This document shows positions 50,459-60,360 of a DNA stretch of 64,000 nt, one piece after another. The number at the start of each line of letters is the position of its first letter. Position 1 is the first letter of the stretch. Both the position numbers and the translations under genes were made by a program. The stretch comes from Rahnella victoriana (GTDB lineage Bacteria > Pseudomonadota > Gammaproteobacteria > Enterobacterales > Enterobacteriaceae): positions 1 to 64,000 of the forward strand of contig NZ_SJOJ01000019.1 in the NCBI RefSeq assembly GCF_004330295.1. Reading direction: 5' to 3'. The notes below the pieces were generated by a model. It was not told the DNA's origin. It did not search any database and saw nothing but the letters and a program-made list of their open reading frames with translations.

Positions 50459-52375
50459 ATGATTGTTTTCTCCTCCTTACAAATCCGACGCGGCACAAAT
50501 GTGCTGCTGGACAACGCGTCTGCGACCATCAATCCCGGCCAGAAAGTCGGGCTGGTGGGCAAAAATGGCTGCGGTAAATCCACCCTGATTTCGCTGTTAA
50601 AAGGTGAAATGAGCGCTGACGCAGGCAACCTGACCTTTCCGTCTAACTGGGCGCTGGCCTGGGTCAACCAGGAAACACCGGCTCTGGACGAGCCTGCGAT
50701 AGAGTATGTTATCGACGGCGACCGCGAATTCCGCCAGCTGGAAGCACAATTACAACAAGCCAACGAGCGGGATGACGGCCACGCCATCGCCACGCTGCAC
50801 GGTAAACTCGATGCCATTAACGCCTGGACCATTCCGGCGCGCGCCGCCAGCCTGCTCAGCGGCTTAGGCTTCACACAGAATCAGTTGCAGCAACCGGTGA
50901 AATCCTTCTCCGGCGGCTGGCGTATGCGTCTTAACCTGGCGCAGGCGCTGATTTGCCGTTCTGATTTACTGCTGCTCGACGAACCGACCAACCACCTGGA
51001 TTTGGACGCGGTCATCTGGCTGGAAAAATGGCTGAAAGGCTACACCGGCACGCTGGTGCTGATTTCCCATGACCGTGATTTCCTTGATCCGATCGTCGAT
51101 AAAATCCTGCATATCGAACAGCAGTCGCTGAACGAATACACCGGTAACTACTCCTCTTTCGAACGCCAGCGGGCGACCAAACTGTCGCAACAGCAGGCAT
51201 TATTTGAAAGTCAGCAGGAAAAAGTGGCGCATCTGCAAAGTTACATCGACCGTTTCCGTGCGCAGGCGACCAAAGCCAAACAGGCGCAAAGCCGTATCAA
51301 AATGCTGGAGCGTATGGAGCTGATTGCCCCGGCGCACGTCGACAATCCTTTTCATTTTAGCTTCCGCTCGCCGGAAAGCTTGCCCGATCCGCTGCTGCGG
51401 ATGGAAAAAGTCAGTGCCGGTTACGGCGACACCACCATTCTGGAGTCGATCAAACTGAATCTGGTGCCCGGCTCGCGGATCGGCTTGCTGGGGCGTAACG
51501 GTGCCGGTAAATCCACGCTGATTAAATTGCTGGCTGGCACTATGCCGCCGCTTCAGGGCGATATCGGGCTGGCAAAAGGCGTCAAACTCGGTTACTTCGC
51601 CCAGCATCAGCTGGAATTCCTGCGCGCTGAAGATTCACCGTTGCAACATCTGGTGCGTCTGGCAAATAAAGAGACCGAACAGCAACTGCGTGATTATCTC
51701 GGCGGCTTTGGTTTCCACGGCGATAAAGTGACGGATCCGACCGGGCGCTTCTCCGGCGGTGAAAAAGCGCGTCTGGTGCTGGCGCTGATCGTCTGGCAGC
51801 GCCCTAACCTGCTGCTGCTCGATGAACCGACTAACCACCTGGATCTCGATATGCGACAGGCGCTGACCGAGGCGCTAATCGACTTCGAAGGCGCGATGGT
51901 GGTTGTGTCGCATGATCGCCACTTACTGCGCTCCACCACTGACGATTTGTATCTGGTTCACGGCGGCAAAGTGGAACAGTTCGACGGCGATCTGGAAGAC
52001 TATCAGCAGTGGCTGGTGGACATTCAGCGTCAGGAAAGCCAGCAGGATGCACCGGCCAAAGACGGCGGCGTGAACAGCGCGCAATCGCGTAAAGACCAGA
52101 AACGTCGCGAAGCCGATTTCCGCAACCAGACCCAGCCACTGCGCAAACACATCACCAAACTTGAAGCGCAGATGGAAAAACTGAGTACCGAGCTGGCGAC
52201 CCTTGAAGAACGTCTGGCGGATTCCGCGATCTACGACATCAGCCGTAAAGCCGAACTCACTGAATGTCTGCAACAACAGACCAAAGTGAAAGGCGCGCTG
52301 GAAGAGACCGAAATGACCTGGCTCGATGCGCAGGAACAACTGGAAGACATGTCGAAGGCCTTTGATCTCGACTAG
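50459..52375 (+). CDS. yheS: ABC-F family ATPase YheS
   Basis: YheS is a soluble ABC-F protein thought to act on the ribosome rather than in transport. The 638-residue protein has two nucleotide-binding domains with Walker A GKNGCGKST and GRNGAGKST and signatures SFSGGW and RFSGGEK. A charged interdomain linker and a C-terminal coiled-coil arm follow. It has no membrane helices. It is divergent from kefG and matches E. coli YheS over its whole length. Confidence 0.97.
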   Translation: MIVFSSLQIRRGTNVLLDNASATINPGQKVGLVGKNGCGKSTLISLLKGEMSADAGNLTFPSNWALAWVNQETPALDEPAIEYVIDGDREFRQLEAQLQQANERDDGHAIATLHGKLDAINAWTIPARAASLLSGLGFTQNQLQQPVKSFSGGWRMRLNLAQALICRSDLLLLDEPTNHLDLDAVIWLEKWLKGYTGTLVLISHDRDFLDPIVDKILHIEQQSLNEYTGNYSSFERQRATKLSQQQALFESQQEKVAHLQSYIDRFRAQATKAKQAQSRIKMLERMELIAPAHVDNPFHFSFRSPESLPDPLLRMEKVSAGYGDTTILESIKLNLVPGSRIGLLGRNGAGKSTLIKLLAGTMPPLQGDIGLAKGVKLGYFAQHQLEFLRAEDSPLQHLVRLANKETEQQLRDYLGGFGFHGDKVTDPTGRFSGGEKARLVLALIVWQRPNLLLLDEPTNHLDLDMRQALTEALIDFEGAMVVVSHDRHLLRSTTDDLYLVHGGKVEQFDGDLEDYQQWLVDIQRQESQQDAPAKDGGVNSAQSRKDQKRREADFRNQTQPLRKHITKLEAQMEKLSTELATLEERLADSAIYDISRKAELTECLQQQTKVKGALEETEMTWLDAQEQLEDMSKAFDLD

Positions 52376-52390
52376 AAGATCCCCCCTGAA

Positions 52391-52420
52391 ACCGCCATCG
52401 TCCGTAACAGGCATGGCGGT
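52391..52420 (+). terminator. hairpin after yheS
   Basis: ACCGCCAT (52391-52398) and ATGGCGGT (52413-52420) form a perfect 8-bp stem with a 14-nt loop 16 bp after the yheS stop. No T-run follows, so termination may be incomplete. Confidence 0.45.
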
Positions 52421-52442
52421 ATATCTCTCCCCGCCGGGTTCA

Positions 52443-52500
52443 CTGGCAGTCATGCGTGTTGCGCGTTAAAATCCTTTCATCTTTTCGATTGTGCAATCGA
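52443..52500 (+). promoter_or_regulatory. predicted promoter and inverted repeat upstream of the telA-like gene
   Basis: CTGGCA (52443-52448) and TAAAAT (52467-52472) are 18 bp apart and could be a sigma-70 promoter. Just downstream is a 16-bp inverted repeat, TCGATTGTGCAATCGA (52485-52500), with perfect 7-bp arms, ending about 30 bp before the start codon. It could be an operator or a leader hairpin. No binding protein is known to me for it. Confidence 0.45.
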
Positions 52501-52529
52501 TAACCGCCCAAAGTTAAAAGGATTATGAC

Positions 52530-53696
52530 GTGACGGACATCTCTTCTTCGCAACCTTTGCCCGAACCTGTTTTATCATCCCAGCTCGCCACCGACCTGAC
52601 CTCCGACGCCGGTGAATCTACCCCCGCTATCAGTGCAGAAGAACAACAAAAAATTGAAGAGATTGCGGCACAGATCGACATTACTGATCCGGTGCTCTCG
52701 ATTGCCTATGGTGCAAAAACCCTGAATGCCATGTCGCGCTTTAACGAATCGCTGATGCAGGAAGTGCGCGCCAAAGACGCGGGCGAAGTGGGTGCCCAAC
52801 TGACCGACCTGCTGAGTAAAGTAAAAGGCATTGACCTGACGGTGTTCGATCAGAAAAAAAGCCTGCTGGCCTCTGTCCCGCTACTCGGAAAACTGTTTAA
52901 CAAGGTCGAGCGGACGTTACTGGAATACCAGACGCTGGCCGGACAGGTGGATACGCTTTCCGAAAAATTGCAGAACACCATCACCGAACTGCTGCGCAAT
53001 ATCGCCACGCTGGAACAGCTTTTTATCCGCAACCGTGATTACTTCAAAGACATCAGCCTGCACATTCTGGCGGGCAAAAAGAAGATCGCGCAAATTCAGT
53101 CCGACGTGATCCCGGCGGCACAGGCGCGGGTGCAGGCTTCCGGCGATGCAATGGAAGCCCAGAATGTGCGGGATCTGGTCGAAGGTGTTCAGCGTTTCGA
53201 ACGCCGCCTGAGCGACCTGATGCTGACGCGCACGCTGTCCATCCAGACCGCACCGCAAATTCGTCTGATGCAAAGCAACAGCCAGTCGCTGGCTGAGAAG
53301 ATTCAGAGCAGCATTCTGACCACCATTCCGGTGTGGAAAAGCCAGATCGTGCTGGCGCTGTCGCTCAATTCCCAGCGTCAGGCGGCCAGACTGCAAAAAG
53401 ATGTCGCCGACACCACCAATGCCATGCTGCGCCGCAATGCTGAGTTGTTGCAGACCGGTAGCATCGAAACCGCCACCGAAGTGGAACGTTCGATTGTGGA
53501 CGTGGAAACATTACGGGATGTTCAGGGCCGTTTGCTGAGCACACTGGAAGACACCATGCAGATCGCCAGCAATGCCCGCACCCGCCGCGCGGAAGTGGAA
53601 AAAGAACTGGCCGCAATGGAGCAGGAACTGCGCAGCAAACTGGCATCGATTGCAGCGGAAAATAGCTCACAGAATAAAGTGACCGCGCAGTCATGA
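52530..53696 (+). CDS. TelA/KlaA-family toxic-anion-resistance-like protein (GTG start)
   Basis: The 388-residue soluble, strongly helical protein belongs to the TelA/KlaA family, by its LLGKLFNKVERTLLEYQTLA and LEQLFIRNRDYF segments and its coiled-coil C-terminus. The family was named for tellurite resistance on plasmids, but its molecular role is unclear; membrane stress has been suggested. GTG at 52530 is the start, with AAGGA seven bases upstream. Its stop overlaps the next gene by four bases. This pair is absent between yheS and yheT in E. coli. Confidence 0.85.
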   Translation: MTDISSSQPLPEPVLSSQLATDLTSDAGESTPAISAEEQQKIEEIAAQIDITDPVLSIAYGAKTLNAMSRFNESLMQEVRAKDAGEVGAQLTDLLSKVKGIDLTVFDQKKSLLASVPLLGKLFNKVERTLLEYQTLAGQVDTLSEKLQNTITELLRNIATLEQLFIRNRDYFKDISLHILAGKKKIAQIQSDVIPAAQARVQASGDAMEAQNVRDLVEGVQRFERRLSDLMLTRTLSIQTAPQIRLMQSNSQSLAEKIQSSILTTIPVWKSQIVLALSLNSQRQAARLQKDVADTTNAMLRRNAELLQTGSIETATEVERSIVDVETLRDVQGRLLSTLEDTMQIASNARTRRAEVEKELAAMEQELRSKLASIAAENSSQNKVTAQS

Positions 53697-54748
53697 GGGC
53701 AATCAATCACAACACGGACATACTCAGCACCACCTATCATCAGTCACGGGGCGCGCAGATATTCCTCCATTTTTTGCTGTTGATAGCTGCCATTGCCTAT
53801 GGAAAAGCGACCGCCAGCGGGTATCTCAACGTGGCGGACAGCGTTGTCAGGAAAGATCTGAGCGGCGCCTCTTCCGTTCTGGTGTGGATGTCCTTCATCC
53901 TGTTATTTCATACGTTTCTCTATGACCGCCTGAGCCTGTACTACAGCGTGATCATTGGCGCGATCTGGGCCTTCACGGGCGATGCCCTGGCGATCCCTTT
54001 CTGGATGGCCACTGCGGCACTGCTGCTCAGCTTAATCACGCAGTACCGTTTCCCTCTGACCGGGATGCTGCTGCCCTGGCTCATCGGCCTGATTTCCTAT
54101 GCCGAATTTTACAGCTTCGCGCCTTATGCGGTTTTCTATGTGGCCTTTGTCATCGTGATGATCGGTTCCGTGATCCATCTGCGCAAAATCGAAAACCGCG
54201 ACGCCGTGCCTTCCCCTGCGCCGGTGGACAACATTCAGCCCGTGACGTTACGCCGCCGGGAACCGGTAAAAACGGAAAGCACACCGGTGGACACGCCGCG
54301 CGAAGACGTCTGGGCGGAGGATAAACCGGTCAGAAAATCCACATCCTATATTCCCGACAGGCCGTTTGATCAGGACATTACGCAGCTGGAAAACAAATCT
54401 GAGCTGAGCGACTTCCCGCAGGAAATCCGCAGCGAGATCGCCGAAATCGTCTCGTCAGCGCGCCGTATACAAAAATGTATGCAGGAAGATCCGAAAGATG
54501 TCACACCGGCCACCCGCTTCTTCCAGCGGTATTTGCCTGCCGTGAATACCTTTATCGACAAAGATCTGAATTTACGCCGCCAGCAGGCCGGGGATGCACC
54601 AACCCGTGCCCGGACGCTGCAAACCCTGAAAGACATCCGCAGCATGTTTGATCAGCAGCACCAGCGGCTGCTGGAAAACGATCAGCTTGAGCTGGATACC
54701 GAAATGGGTGTGCTGGATAATCTGATGAAAACCGACGGCTTCAAATAA
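53693..54748 (+). CDS. XpaC-like membrane protein paired with the TelA-like gene
   Basis: The 351-residue protein has five or six hydrophobic segments in its first 160 residues (for example VLVWMSFILLFHTFLYD). A Pro/Thr-rich linker follows, then a soluble helical C-terminal half (about 215-351) resembling XpaC, the 5-bromo-4-chloroindolyl-phosphate-hydrolysis family. XpaC and TelA homologues occur as neighbours in Bacillus, which supports the call. The enzymatic label for this family is phenotypic; no catalytic motif is visible. It is coupled to the upstream gene by an ATGA overlap and followed by a strong terminator. Confidence 0.75.
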   Translation: MRAINHNTDILSTTYHQSRGAQIFLHFLLLIAAIAYGKATASGYLNVADSVVRKDLSGASSVLVWMSFILLFHTFLYDRLSLYYSVIIGAIWAFTGDALAIPFWMATAALLLSLITQYRFPLTGMLLPWLIGLISYAEFYSFAPYAVFYVAFVIVMIGSVIHLRKIENRDAVPSPAPVDNIQPVTLRRREPVKTESTPVDTPREDVWAEDKPVRKSTSYIPDRPFDQDITQLENKSELSDFPQEIRSEIAEIVSSARRIQKCMQEDPKDVTPATRFFQRYLPAVNTFIDKDLNLRRQQAGDAPTRARTLQTLKDIRSMFDQQHQRLLENDQLELDTEMGVLDNLMKTDGFK

Positions 54749-54764
54749 TCTGCCGCTGAAAGTC

Positions 54765-54800
54765 AAAAGCCCGCCCGGAATAAACCCGGCGGGCTTTTTT
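54765..54800 (+). terminator. terminator of the TelA/XpaC unit
   Basis: AAAAGCCCGCC (54765-54775) and GGCGGGCTTTT (54788-54798) form an 11-bp stem with a 12-nt loop, then TT. The A-run on the other side makes it suitable for the converging LysE-type gene as well. Confidence 0.9.
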
Positions 54801-54817
54801 GTCAGTGCCGGATCGGC

Positions 54818-55420
54818 TTAGTGCCAGATCAGCAACACGCAGGCGGCGGTCAGAATGCCCATCGCGATATTGAAGGTGTACCACGCGCGTTTGCTGCGCA
54901 GCAGGCGGCCAATCACGGTACCGAAGCCGAGCCAGATAATGCCGGACACCAGATTCACCAGGAACATGCCGAGGCTGATACCGGCAATGGAATGGTTATA
55001 GGCGGCACCGGCCAGACTGAAACTCGCCACCGCGCCCAGCCCCATCAGCCAGGCTTTCGGGTTGAGAAATTGCAGCAACCAGCCCTGATACATGCGAATG
55101 GGTTTCGGTGGCGGCGCGCCGGTTTCCAGTTTTTCATAAGCCGACGTGGCAATTTTCCATGCCAGCCACAACAGATACAGGCTACCGGCGATTTTGAGGA
55201 AAAGGTGTAACGCGGGATACACCGTGATCAGCCCGCCGACACCAAATGCGACCAGCAGCAAAATACTTTGCATACCGAGCATAATGCCGACCATCAGCCA
55301 TATTGAGCGGAAGAAACCGAAGTTAGCGCCAGACGTGGTTAACAACATATTGTTCGGGCCGGGGGTAATGGCGGCGACCCATAAAAATCCGAGCATTGAT
55401 AAAAATAAACCGAGTTCCAT
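54818..55420 (-). CDS. LysE/RhtB-family amino-acid exporter
   Basis: The 200-residue integral membrane protein has about six hydrophobic helices and the LysE/RhtB N-terminal motif FLWVAAITPGPNNMLLTTSG. The cytosolic loop carries FLNPKAWLMGLGAV. Members export amino acids or derivatives; the substrate here cannot be told from sequence. It is not part of the E. coli gene order at this place, converges on the XpaC-like gene and is divergent from yheT. Confidence 0.9.
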   Translation of the reverse strand: MELGLFLSMLGFLWVAAITPGPNNMLLTTSGANFGFFRSIWLMVGIMLGMQSILLLVAFGVGGLITVYPALHLFLKIAGSLYLLWLAWKIATSAYEKLETGAPPPKPIRMYQGWLLQFLNPKAWLMGLGAVASFSLAGAAYNHSIAGISLGMFLVNLVSGIIWLGFGTVIGRLLRSKRAWYTFNIAMGILTAACVLLIWH

Positions 55421-55520
55421 TTAATTTGGGTACTCCGACCCGAAAGATGTGCGATAGCATTGAAGCTAACAGCGTGATATTGATCGCACAAGAGCCTCTT
55501 AAGAGAAATTTATTCATCTT

Positions 55521-56516
55521 ATGGTTGAATCCTTTCGCCCCCTGCGCGGGGCCAGTAATCCTCACCTCCAGACGCTGTTACCGCGACTGGTGCGGCGGCA
55601 TGCAAAACTCAAACCTCACTGGCAAAGACTTGATACGCCGGACGGCGATTTTCTGGATTTAGCCTGGAGTGAAGACCCGGAACAGGCGCGCCATAAACCC
55701 CGCATGATCCTGTTTCACGGGCTGGAAGGCAGCTTCTACAGCCCCTATGCCCACGGGTTATTGCAGGCCTGGAAAGATCAGGGCTGGCTCGGCGTGGTGA
55801 TGCATTTTCGCGGATGCAGCGGTGAGCCGAACAAACTGCTGCGCATCTACCATTCCGGTGAAACCGAAGATGCCCGTTTCTTCATCCGCTGGCTTAATGA
55901 AACCTATGGCGAAGTCCCGACCGGTGCGGTGGGTGTTTCGCTCGGCGGCAACATGCTGGCGTGTTATCTCGGGCAGGAAGGCGACACCTGTACGCTGAGC
56001 GCCGCCGTGGTGGTGTCCGCCCCGCTGATGCTGGAACCCTGCGCGTACCGGCTGGAGCGCGGTTCATCGCGCATTTATCAGCGATACCTGCTCGGTCAGC
56101 TCAAAGGCAATGCCACGCGCAAACTGGCGAAATATCCGGGCACCTTGCCCGTCACGCTGGCGCAACTGAAAGCCATGCGCCGCATTCGTGATTTCGACGA
56201 CGCCATTACCTCGAAAGCTCACGGTTTTGCCGATGCGCTGGATTATTACCGCCGGTGCAGCGCCTTGCCGCTGCTGGCGCAGATCAGAACGCCGTTGCTG
56301 ATTATCCACGCCAAAGACGATCCGTTTATGACGCCGGAAGTGATCCCGAAAGCAGAGGATTTGCCAGCTTGCGTCGAATATCAGCTCACCGAACACGGCG
56401 GACATGTCGGCTTTGTGTCCGGCAGTTTGCGTCATCCGCAGATGTGGCTGGAACAACGCATTCCGGCCTGGATCGCCCCGCATTTAGAGAAAAAGACAAA
56501 GGAAACCCTATTGTGA
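55521..56516 (+). CDS. yheT: alpha/beta hydrolase YheT
   Basis: YheT is a predicted cytosolic hydrolase of the UPF0017/ABHD family. The 331-residue protein has the nucleophile elbow GVSLGG with Ser140, an acid in HAKDDPFM and a histidine in EHGGHVGF, so the catalytic triad looks intact. Its natural substrate is unknown. It overlaps yheU by four bases. Confidence 0.95.
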   Translation: MVESFRPLRGASNPHLQTLLPRLVRRHAKLKPHWQRLDTPDGDFLDLAWSEDPEQARHKPRMILFHGLEGSFYSPYAHGLLQAWKDQGWLGVVMHFRGCSGEPNKLLRIYHSGETEDARFFIRWLNETYGEVPTGAVGVSLGGNMLACYLGQEGDTCTLSAAVVVSAPLMLEPCAYRLERGSSRIYQRYLLGQLKGNATRKLAKYPGTLPVTLAQLKAMRRIRDFDDAITSKAHGFADALDYYRRCSALPLLAQIRTPLLIIHAKDDPFMTPEVIPKAEDLPACVEYQLTEHGGHVGFVSGSLRHPQMWLEQRIPAWIAPHLEKKTKETLL

Positions 56517-56758
56517 TTATTCCCTGGCAGGAACTGGACGCCGAACTGCTCACCAGCGTGGTGGAATCCTTCGTATTGCGCGAAGGCACCGATTACGGCG
56601 AGCAGGAACGATCGCTGGAGCAAAAAGTCGATGACGTAAAACGTCAGCTGAAAAGTGGCGAGATCGTGCTGGTCTGGTCAGAACTGCATGAAACGCTGAA
56701 CATTATGCCGCGCGGTCAGTTCCGCGCCGGACAGGAAGAAACCCCGCAGGACTGGTAA
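56513..56758 (+). CDS. yheU: YheU family protein (GTG start)
   Basis: This small conserved protein has no known function. The 81-residue protein shares [21 protein letters not shown] and [15 protein letters not shown] with E. coli YheU (72 residues), and has a short extra tail, GQEETPQDW. The GTG at 56513 overlaps the yheT stop codon (GTGA), with AAAGGA nine bases upstream. An open frame extends further upstream but lies inside yheT. Confidence 0.92.
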   Translation: MIIPWQELDAELLTSVVESFVLREGTDYGEQERSLEQKVDDVKRQLKSGEIVLVWSELHETLNIMPRGQFRAGQEETPQDW

Positions 56759-56901
56759 ACACGATCATAAAATGGATTTGGACAGCCTGTCCCTCTGCGA
56801 ATAATTATGGTAACAATGGGATTAATTATGCGCTTTGTTTCCGCCTGCCCTGAATGACCTGAAGGGCAATATGGCGTGACGTTTAAGGAGTAAGCCCGAC
56901 T

Positions 56902-57771
56902 ATGTCAGCAAAACATCCTGTTATAGCAGTTACCGGCTCCAGCGGAGCAGGCACCACCACCACCAGCCTGGCATTTCGTAAAATATTTCAGCAGCTTGGC
57001 CTGCGTGCCGCTGAGCTGGAAGGCGACAGCTTTCACCATTTCACCCGCCCTGAAATGGATGCGGCAATCCGCAAAGCCCGTGACCTCGGACGTCACATCA
57101 GCTATTTCGGGCCGGAAGCCAACGACTTTGGTCTGCTGGAAAAAAGCTTTATCGAATATGGCCAGAACGGCACCGGCCGCTCGCGCAAGTATCTGCATAC
57201 TTATGACGAAGCGGTTCCCTACAATCAGGTGCCGGGCACCTTTACGCCGTGGCAGGCGCTGCCGGAACCGACTGACATTTTGTTCTACGAAGGGCTGCAC
57301 GGCGGCGTTGTCGCAGACAAAATTGACGTTGCCGCACAGGTTGATTTACTGGTCGGCGTGGTGCCCATCGTTAACCTTGAATGGATCCAGAAACTGGTGC
57401 GCGATACCGGCGAGCGCGGACATTCCCGCGAAGCGGTAATGGATTCCGTGGTGCGTTCGATGGATGACTACATCAGTTACATCACGCCGCAGTTCTCGCG
57501 CACGCACATCAACTTCCAGCGCGTACCGACTATCGATACCTCCAACCCGTTTGCCGCTAAAGCCATTCCTTCACTGGATGAAAGCTTTGTGGTGATCCAC
57601 TTCCAGGGGCTGGATGACATTGATTTCCCGTATCTGCTGGCGATGTTGCAGGGTTCGTTTATCTCGCACATCAAAACGCTGGTGGTGCCGGGCGGAAAAA
57701 TGGGGCTGGCGATGGAGCTGATTATGGCGCCGCTGGTGCAGCGCCTGATGGAAGGCAAAAAGATCGAGTAA
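56902..57771 (+). CDS. prkB: phosphoribulokinase-like protein PrkB
   Basis: The 289-residue cytosolic P-loop kinase is related to phosphoribulokinase. The P-loop GSSGAGTTT spans 12-20, followed by EGDSFHHFTRPEMD and the conserved FYEGLHGG. Enterobacteria have no Calvin cycle, so the substrate is unknown. The AAGGAG ribosome site lies upstream. In E. coli prkB lies next to yhfA and crp. Here three other genes intervene. It converges on the amidohydrolase gene with 5 bp between and no visible terminator. Confidence 0.94.
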   Translation: MSAKHPVIAVTGSSGAGTTTTSLAFRKIFQQLGLRAAELEGDSFHHFTRPEMDAAIRKARDLGRHISYFGPEANDFGLLEKSFIEYGQNGTGRSRKYLHTYDEAVPYNQVPGTFTPWQALPEPTDILFYEGLHGGVVADKIDVAAQVDLLVGVVPIVNLEWIQKLVRDTGERGHSREAVMDSVVRSMDDYISYITPQFSRTHINFQRVPTIDTSNPFAAKAIPSLDESFVVIHFQGLDDIDFPYLLAMLQGSFISHIKTLVVPGGKMGLAMELIMAPLVQRLMEGKKIE

Positions 57772-57776
57772 CGGAC

Positions 57777-58961
57777 TCAGGCGTCGTTCATCAGCAACTG
57801 ACGGATAAACCCGACATGCAGCGCGACGCCCGTCTGTAACGCCTCTTCATCGAGACGAAAACGCGGATTATGCACGCCATAAGTCGCGCCAATTTTTTCA
57901 TTCCCGCTGCCAATAAACAGAAAACACCCCGGCACTTTTTGCTGGTAGGAAGAGAAATCCTCTCCGCCAAACAGCGGCTGAGTCACTTCGCGCAGCGCCT
58001 GCGGTCCCAGCGTTTTTTCAATCACCTGACGCGCAATCGCACAGGCCTCAGGATGGTTGTCGCCGTTCACATAGCCGCGTGTCCAGCGCAGTTCGTATGT
58101 CGCGCCATGCGCTGCCGTGATCCCCGAAATGATCTGCTCCATCACCTGCGGCACCTGTTCGCGCACGTTGCTGTGATGCGTCCGCAGCGTTCCGGCGAGC
58201 TTCACCCGCTCCGGGATCACGTTATAACTTTCGCCCGTCTGGAAGGTTGCGATAGTCAGCACCGGCACCTGAAGCGGATCAATACGGCGCGCCACAACGT
58301 TTTGCAGTGCGGTGACAACTTCCGCGCCGATCACCACCGGATCGATACACAAATGCGGCATAGAACCGTGGCCGCCTTTGCCGGTAATGGTGATGTCGAA
58401 GTTATCTGTGGACGCGCAGAACACGCCCTCTTTCAGCCCCACTTCACCGGTCGGAGAATTAGGCATCACGTGCAGGCCGAAGATTTTCTCAACGCCATCC
58501 AGCACACCTAAATCCACCAGTTCCTGTGCCCCGCCCGGTGGCACTTCTTCAGCATGCTGGAAGATAAACCGCACAGAACCATGCAACTCAGACTGACATT
58601 GGGTCAGCACTTTTGCCGCACCCAGCAACATTGCGGTGTGAGCATCATGACCACAGGCGTGCATCACGCCGGGGACCGTTGAGCAGAAAGGTTCATCGTT
58701 CTCTTCCTGAATCGGCAGGGCATCGATATCCGCCCGCAGCGCATATACCGGCCCCGGATGCGCCCCTTTCAGATCGGCAATCACGCTGTTGGGCGTCAGA
58801 TGTGTCAGGGTCAGACCGCCGAAACTTTCCAGCTGTTGAGTAATGTACGCCGCCGTTTTATGCTCCTGAAAAGAGAGTTCAGGATGGGCATGAATATGTC
58901 TGCGCCAGCGCAGCACGTCCGCTTTGACTTCAGCCAGCATTGCTTCGAAATTAAAAGTCAT
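57777..58961 (-). CDS. M20-family amidohydrolase (hippurate hydrolase-like)
   Basis: The 394-residue metallohydrolase of the M20D type likely cleaves N-acyl amino acids. It has RADIDALPI (77-85), the metal-ligand motif HACGHDAH (101-108) with Cys103 and His105, Glu138/Glu139 in HAEEVPPGG, His164 in [11 protein letters not shown] and the C-terminal FGGEDFSSY. The ATG at 58961 has GAGGAG seven bases upstream; a GTG one codon earlier is possible. It lies 15 bp after the MFS gene, which may import its substrate. Confidence 0.9.
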   Translation of the reverse strand: MTFNFEAMLAEVKADVLRWRRHIHAHPELSFQEHKTAAYITQQLESFGGLTLTHLTPNSVIADLKGAHPGPVYALRADIDALPIQEENDEPFCSTVPGVMHACGHDAHTAMLLGAAKVLTQCQSELHGSVRFIFQHAEEVPPGGAQELVDLGVLDGVEKIFGLHVMPNSPTGEVGLKEGVFCASTDNFDITITGKGGHGSMPHLCIDPVVIGAEVVTALQNVVARRIDPLQVPVLTIATFQTGESYNVIPERVKLAGTLRTHHSNVREQVPQVMEQIISGITAAHGATYELRWTRGYVNGDNHPEACAIARQVIEKTLGPQALREVTQPLFGGEDFSSYQQKVPGCFLFIGSGNEKIGATYGVHNPRFRLDEEALQTGVALHVGFIRQLLMNDA

Positions 58962-58976
58962 CACTCTTCTCCTCAG

Positions 58977-60167
58977 TTAAGCCACATCGCGCATTGGCGC
59001 ACGAGGTTTTATTGCCAGCGGCAGGATAGCCAGACCGGCCACCACCATCGCCAGCGCCAGAAATACAAACGTAGAAAGGTAACCGTGGCTGGCGGTGATG
59101 AGATATCCCATCGCAATCGGCGCCACAAATCCGCCGAGAGTTCCGCCGGTATTAATGATCCCCATCGCCGCGCCCATGACGTCAGAAGGCAGGCGTTTCA
59201 TCGGCAGCGTAAAGACGGTCACAAAGGACGCCATCAGGAAAACGTAGCCGAGGAACAGGAACAACCCGGCCGTAACCGCCGATGCCGACGTAAAGACCAG
59301 CCAGATGCACAGCGCACTGAGCAGTGCGCAGCAGAAAATCACTTTCGGCTCTTTGCCCTGCATATAGCGTCCGACCAGCCAGCCGGTTGCCAGTGAAGAA
59401 ATCCAAATACCCAGCCCGCCTGTCGCGACCACCATGCCGGATACGTCGAGTGACATACCGCGCTGCTGGACCAGATATTTCGGCAACCACGCCATCAGGC
59501 CGTAAGACGGAATGTTGATGCAGAAAATTGAGACAAACAGCAGCAGGACAATCGGGTTTTTCAGTAAGTCCCGATAACCGGTTTTCGCGCCGGTACGGGC
59601 TTGCGCTTCCGGCGGATTGGGCACAAAAATCACAATCGCTACGGCGATGGCAAAAGCCAGCAATCCGAGAATGGAGAACGATCCGCGCCAGCCAAGATGA
59701 TCCAGGCTGTAAACCGCAATCAGCGGTCCGGCAGTCATCGCCAGTCCGGCGGAAGACAGCAAAATCGACTGCGCAAAGGTTCGCTTCTCAACTGCGAAAT
59801 TAGACACTACCGCTTTGGCGCAGGACGCAGGATAGCCGGAATGGCCGACGCCGGAGAGAAACCGGAACGTGACCAGTAATCCCAGGCTGAGGCCCAGCGT
59901 TCCGAAACACAGCGCGAAGCCGCCCAGCAAGAACAGCGACATGCCGAGCACTTTTTTGTAGCCGAACCGGTCATTCAGCCAGCCCGCGGGGATCTGAAAC
60001 AGCGAATAGGCCAGGAAGAAAATGCCGGTGATATACCCCAGCTGTTCAGGTTGCAGATTAAATTCGCGCTCGATGGGCAGCAGCGCAAAGCCCATCACTG
60101 TTTTATCGATATACACCACGGCGTAACCGACAAATAGCAGGAAGATCATCAGGGAACGACTTTTCAT
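58977..60167 (-). CDS. MFS transporter (anion:cation symporter-like)
   Basis: The 396-residue protein has about 12 hydrophobic helices in two halves. It has the MFS motif GWLNDRFGYKKVLG between helices 2 and 3 and a short soluble centre with NPPEAQARTG. Its sequence type suggests the ACS (organic anion) subfamily. It is the first gene of a two-gene unit with the amidohydrolase, so it may import an N-acylated substrate. The substrate is not determined. Confidence 0.9.
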   Translation of the reverse strand: MKSRSLMIFLLFVGYAVVYIDKTVMGFALLPIEREFNLQPEQLGYITGIFFLAYSLFQIPAGWLNDRFGYKKVLGMSLFLLGGFALCFGTLGLSLGLLVTFRFLSGVGHSGYPASCAKAVVSNFAVEKRTFAQSILLSSAGLAMTAGPLIAVYSLDHLGWRGSFSILGLLAFAIAVAIVIFVPNPPEAQARTGAKTGYRDLLKNPIVLLLFVSIFCINIPSYGLMAWLPKYLVQQRGMSLDVSGMVVATGGLGIWISSLATGWLVGRYMQGKEPKVIFCCALLSALCIWLVFTSASAVTAGLFLFLGYVFLMASFVTVFTLPMKRLPSDVMGAAMGIINTGGTLGGFVAPIAMGYLITASHGYLSTFVFLALAMVVAGLAILPLAIKPRAPMRDVA

Positions 60168-60360
60168 AGCGGATATCCCTTTTTGTTATCACCACGTCAG
60201 ATTTTCTCACTGCCGGATGAATCGTAAAATGCGACATGCGTCACGTAATCAACTGAATAACAACATATTATTTTTCTCAATCCTGACGCTATCAGCTTTA
60301 CAGCCTGACCATAAGATGCAATTTTTGGGCGGGTGATGCTTTTTACTGATAGGGATCGTG
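60168..60360. promoter_or_regulatory. divergent control region between MFS and LysR genes
   Basis: This 193-bp spacer separates the divergent MFS-amidohydrolase unit from the LysR-type gene, the standard layout for LysR control of adjacent genes. It is A/T-rich around 60240-60275. I see no single convincing promoter or palindrome and do not mark a binding site. Confidence 0.4.
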
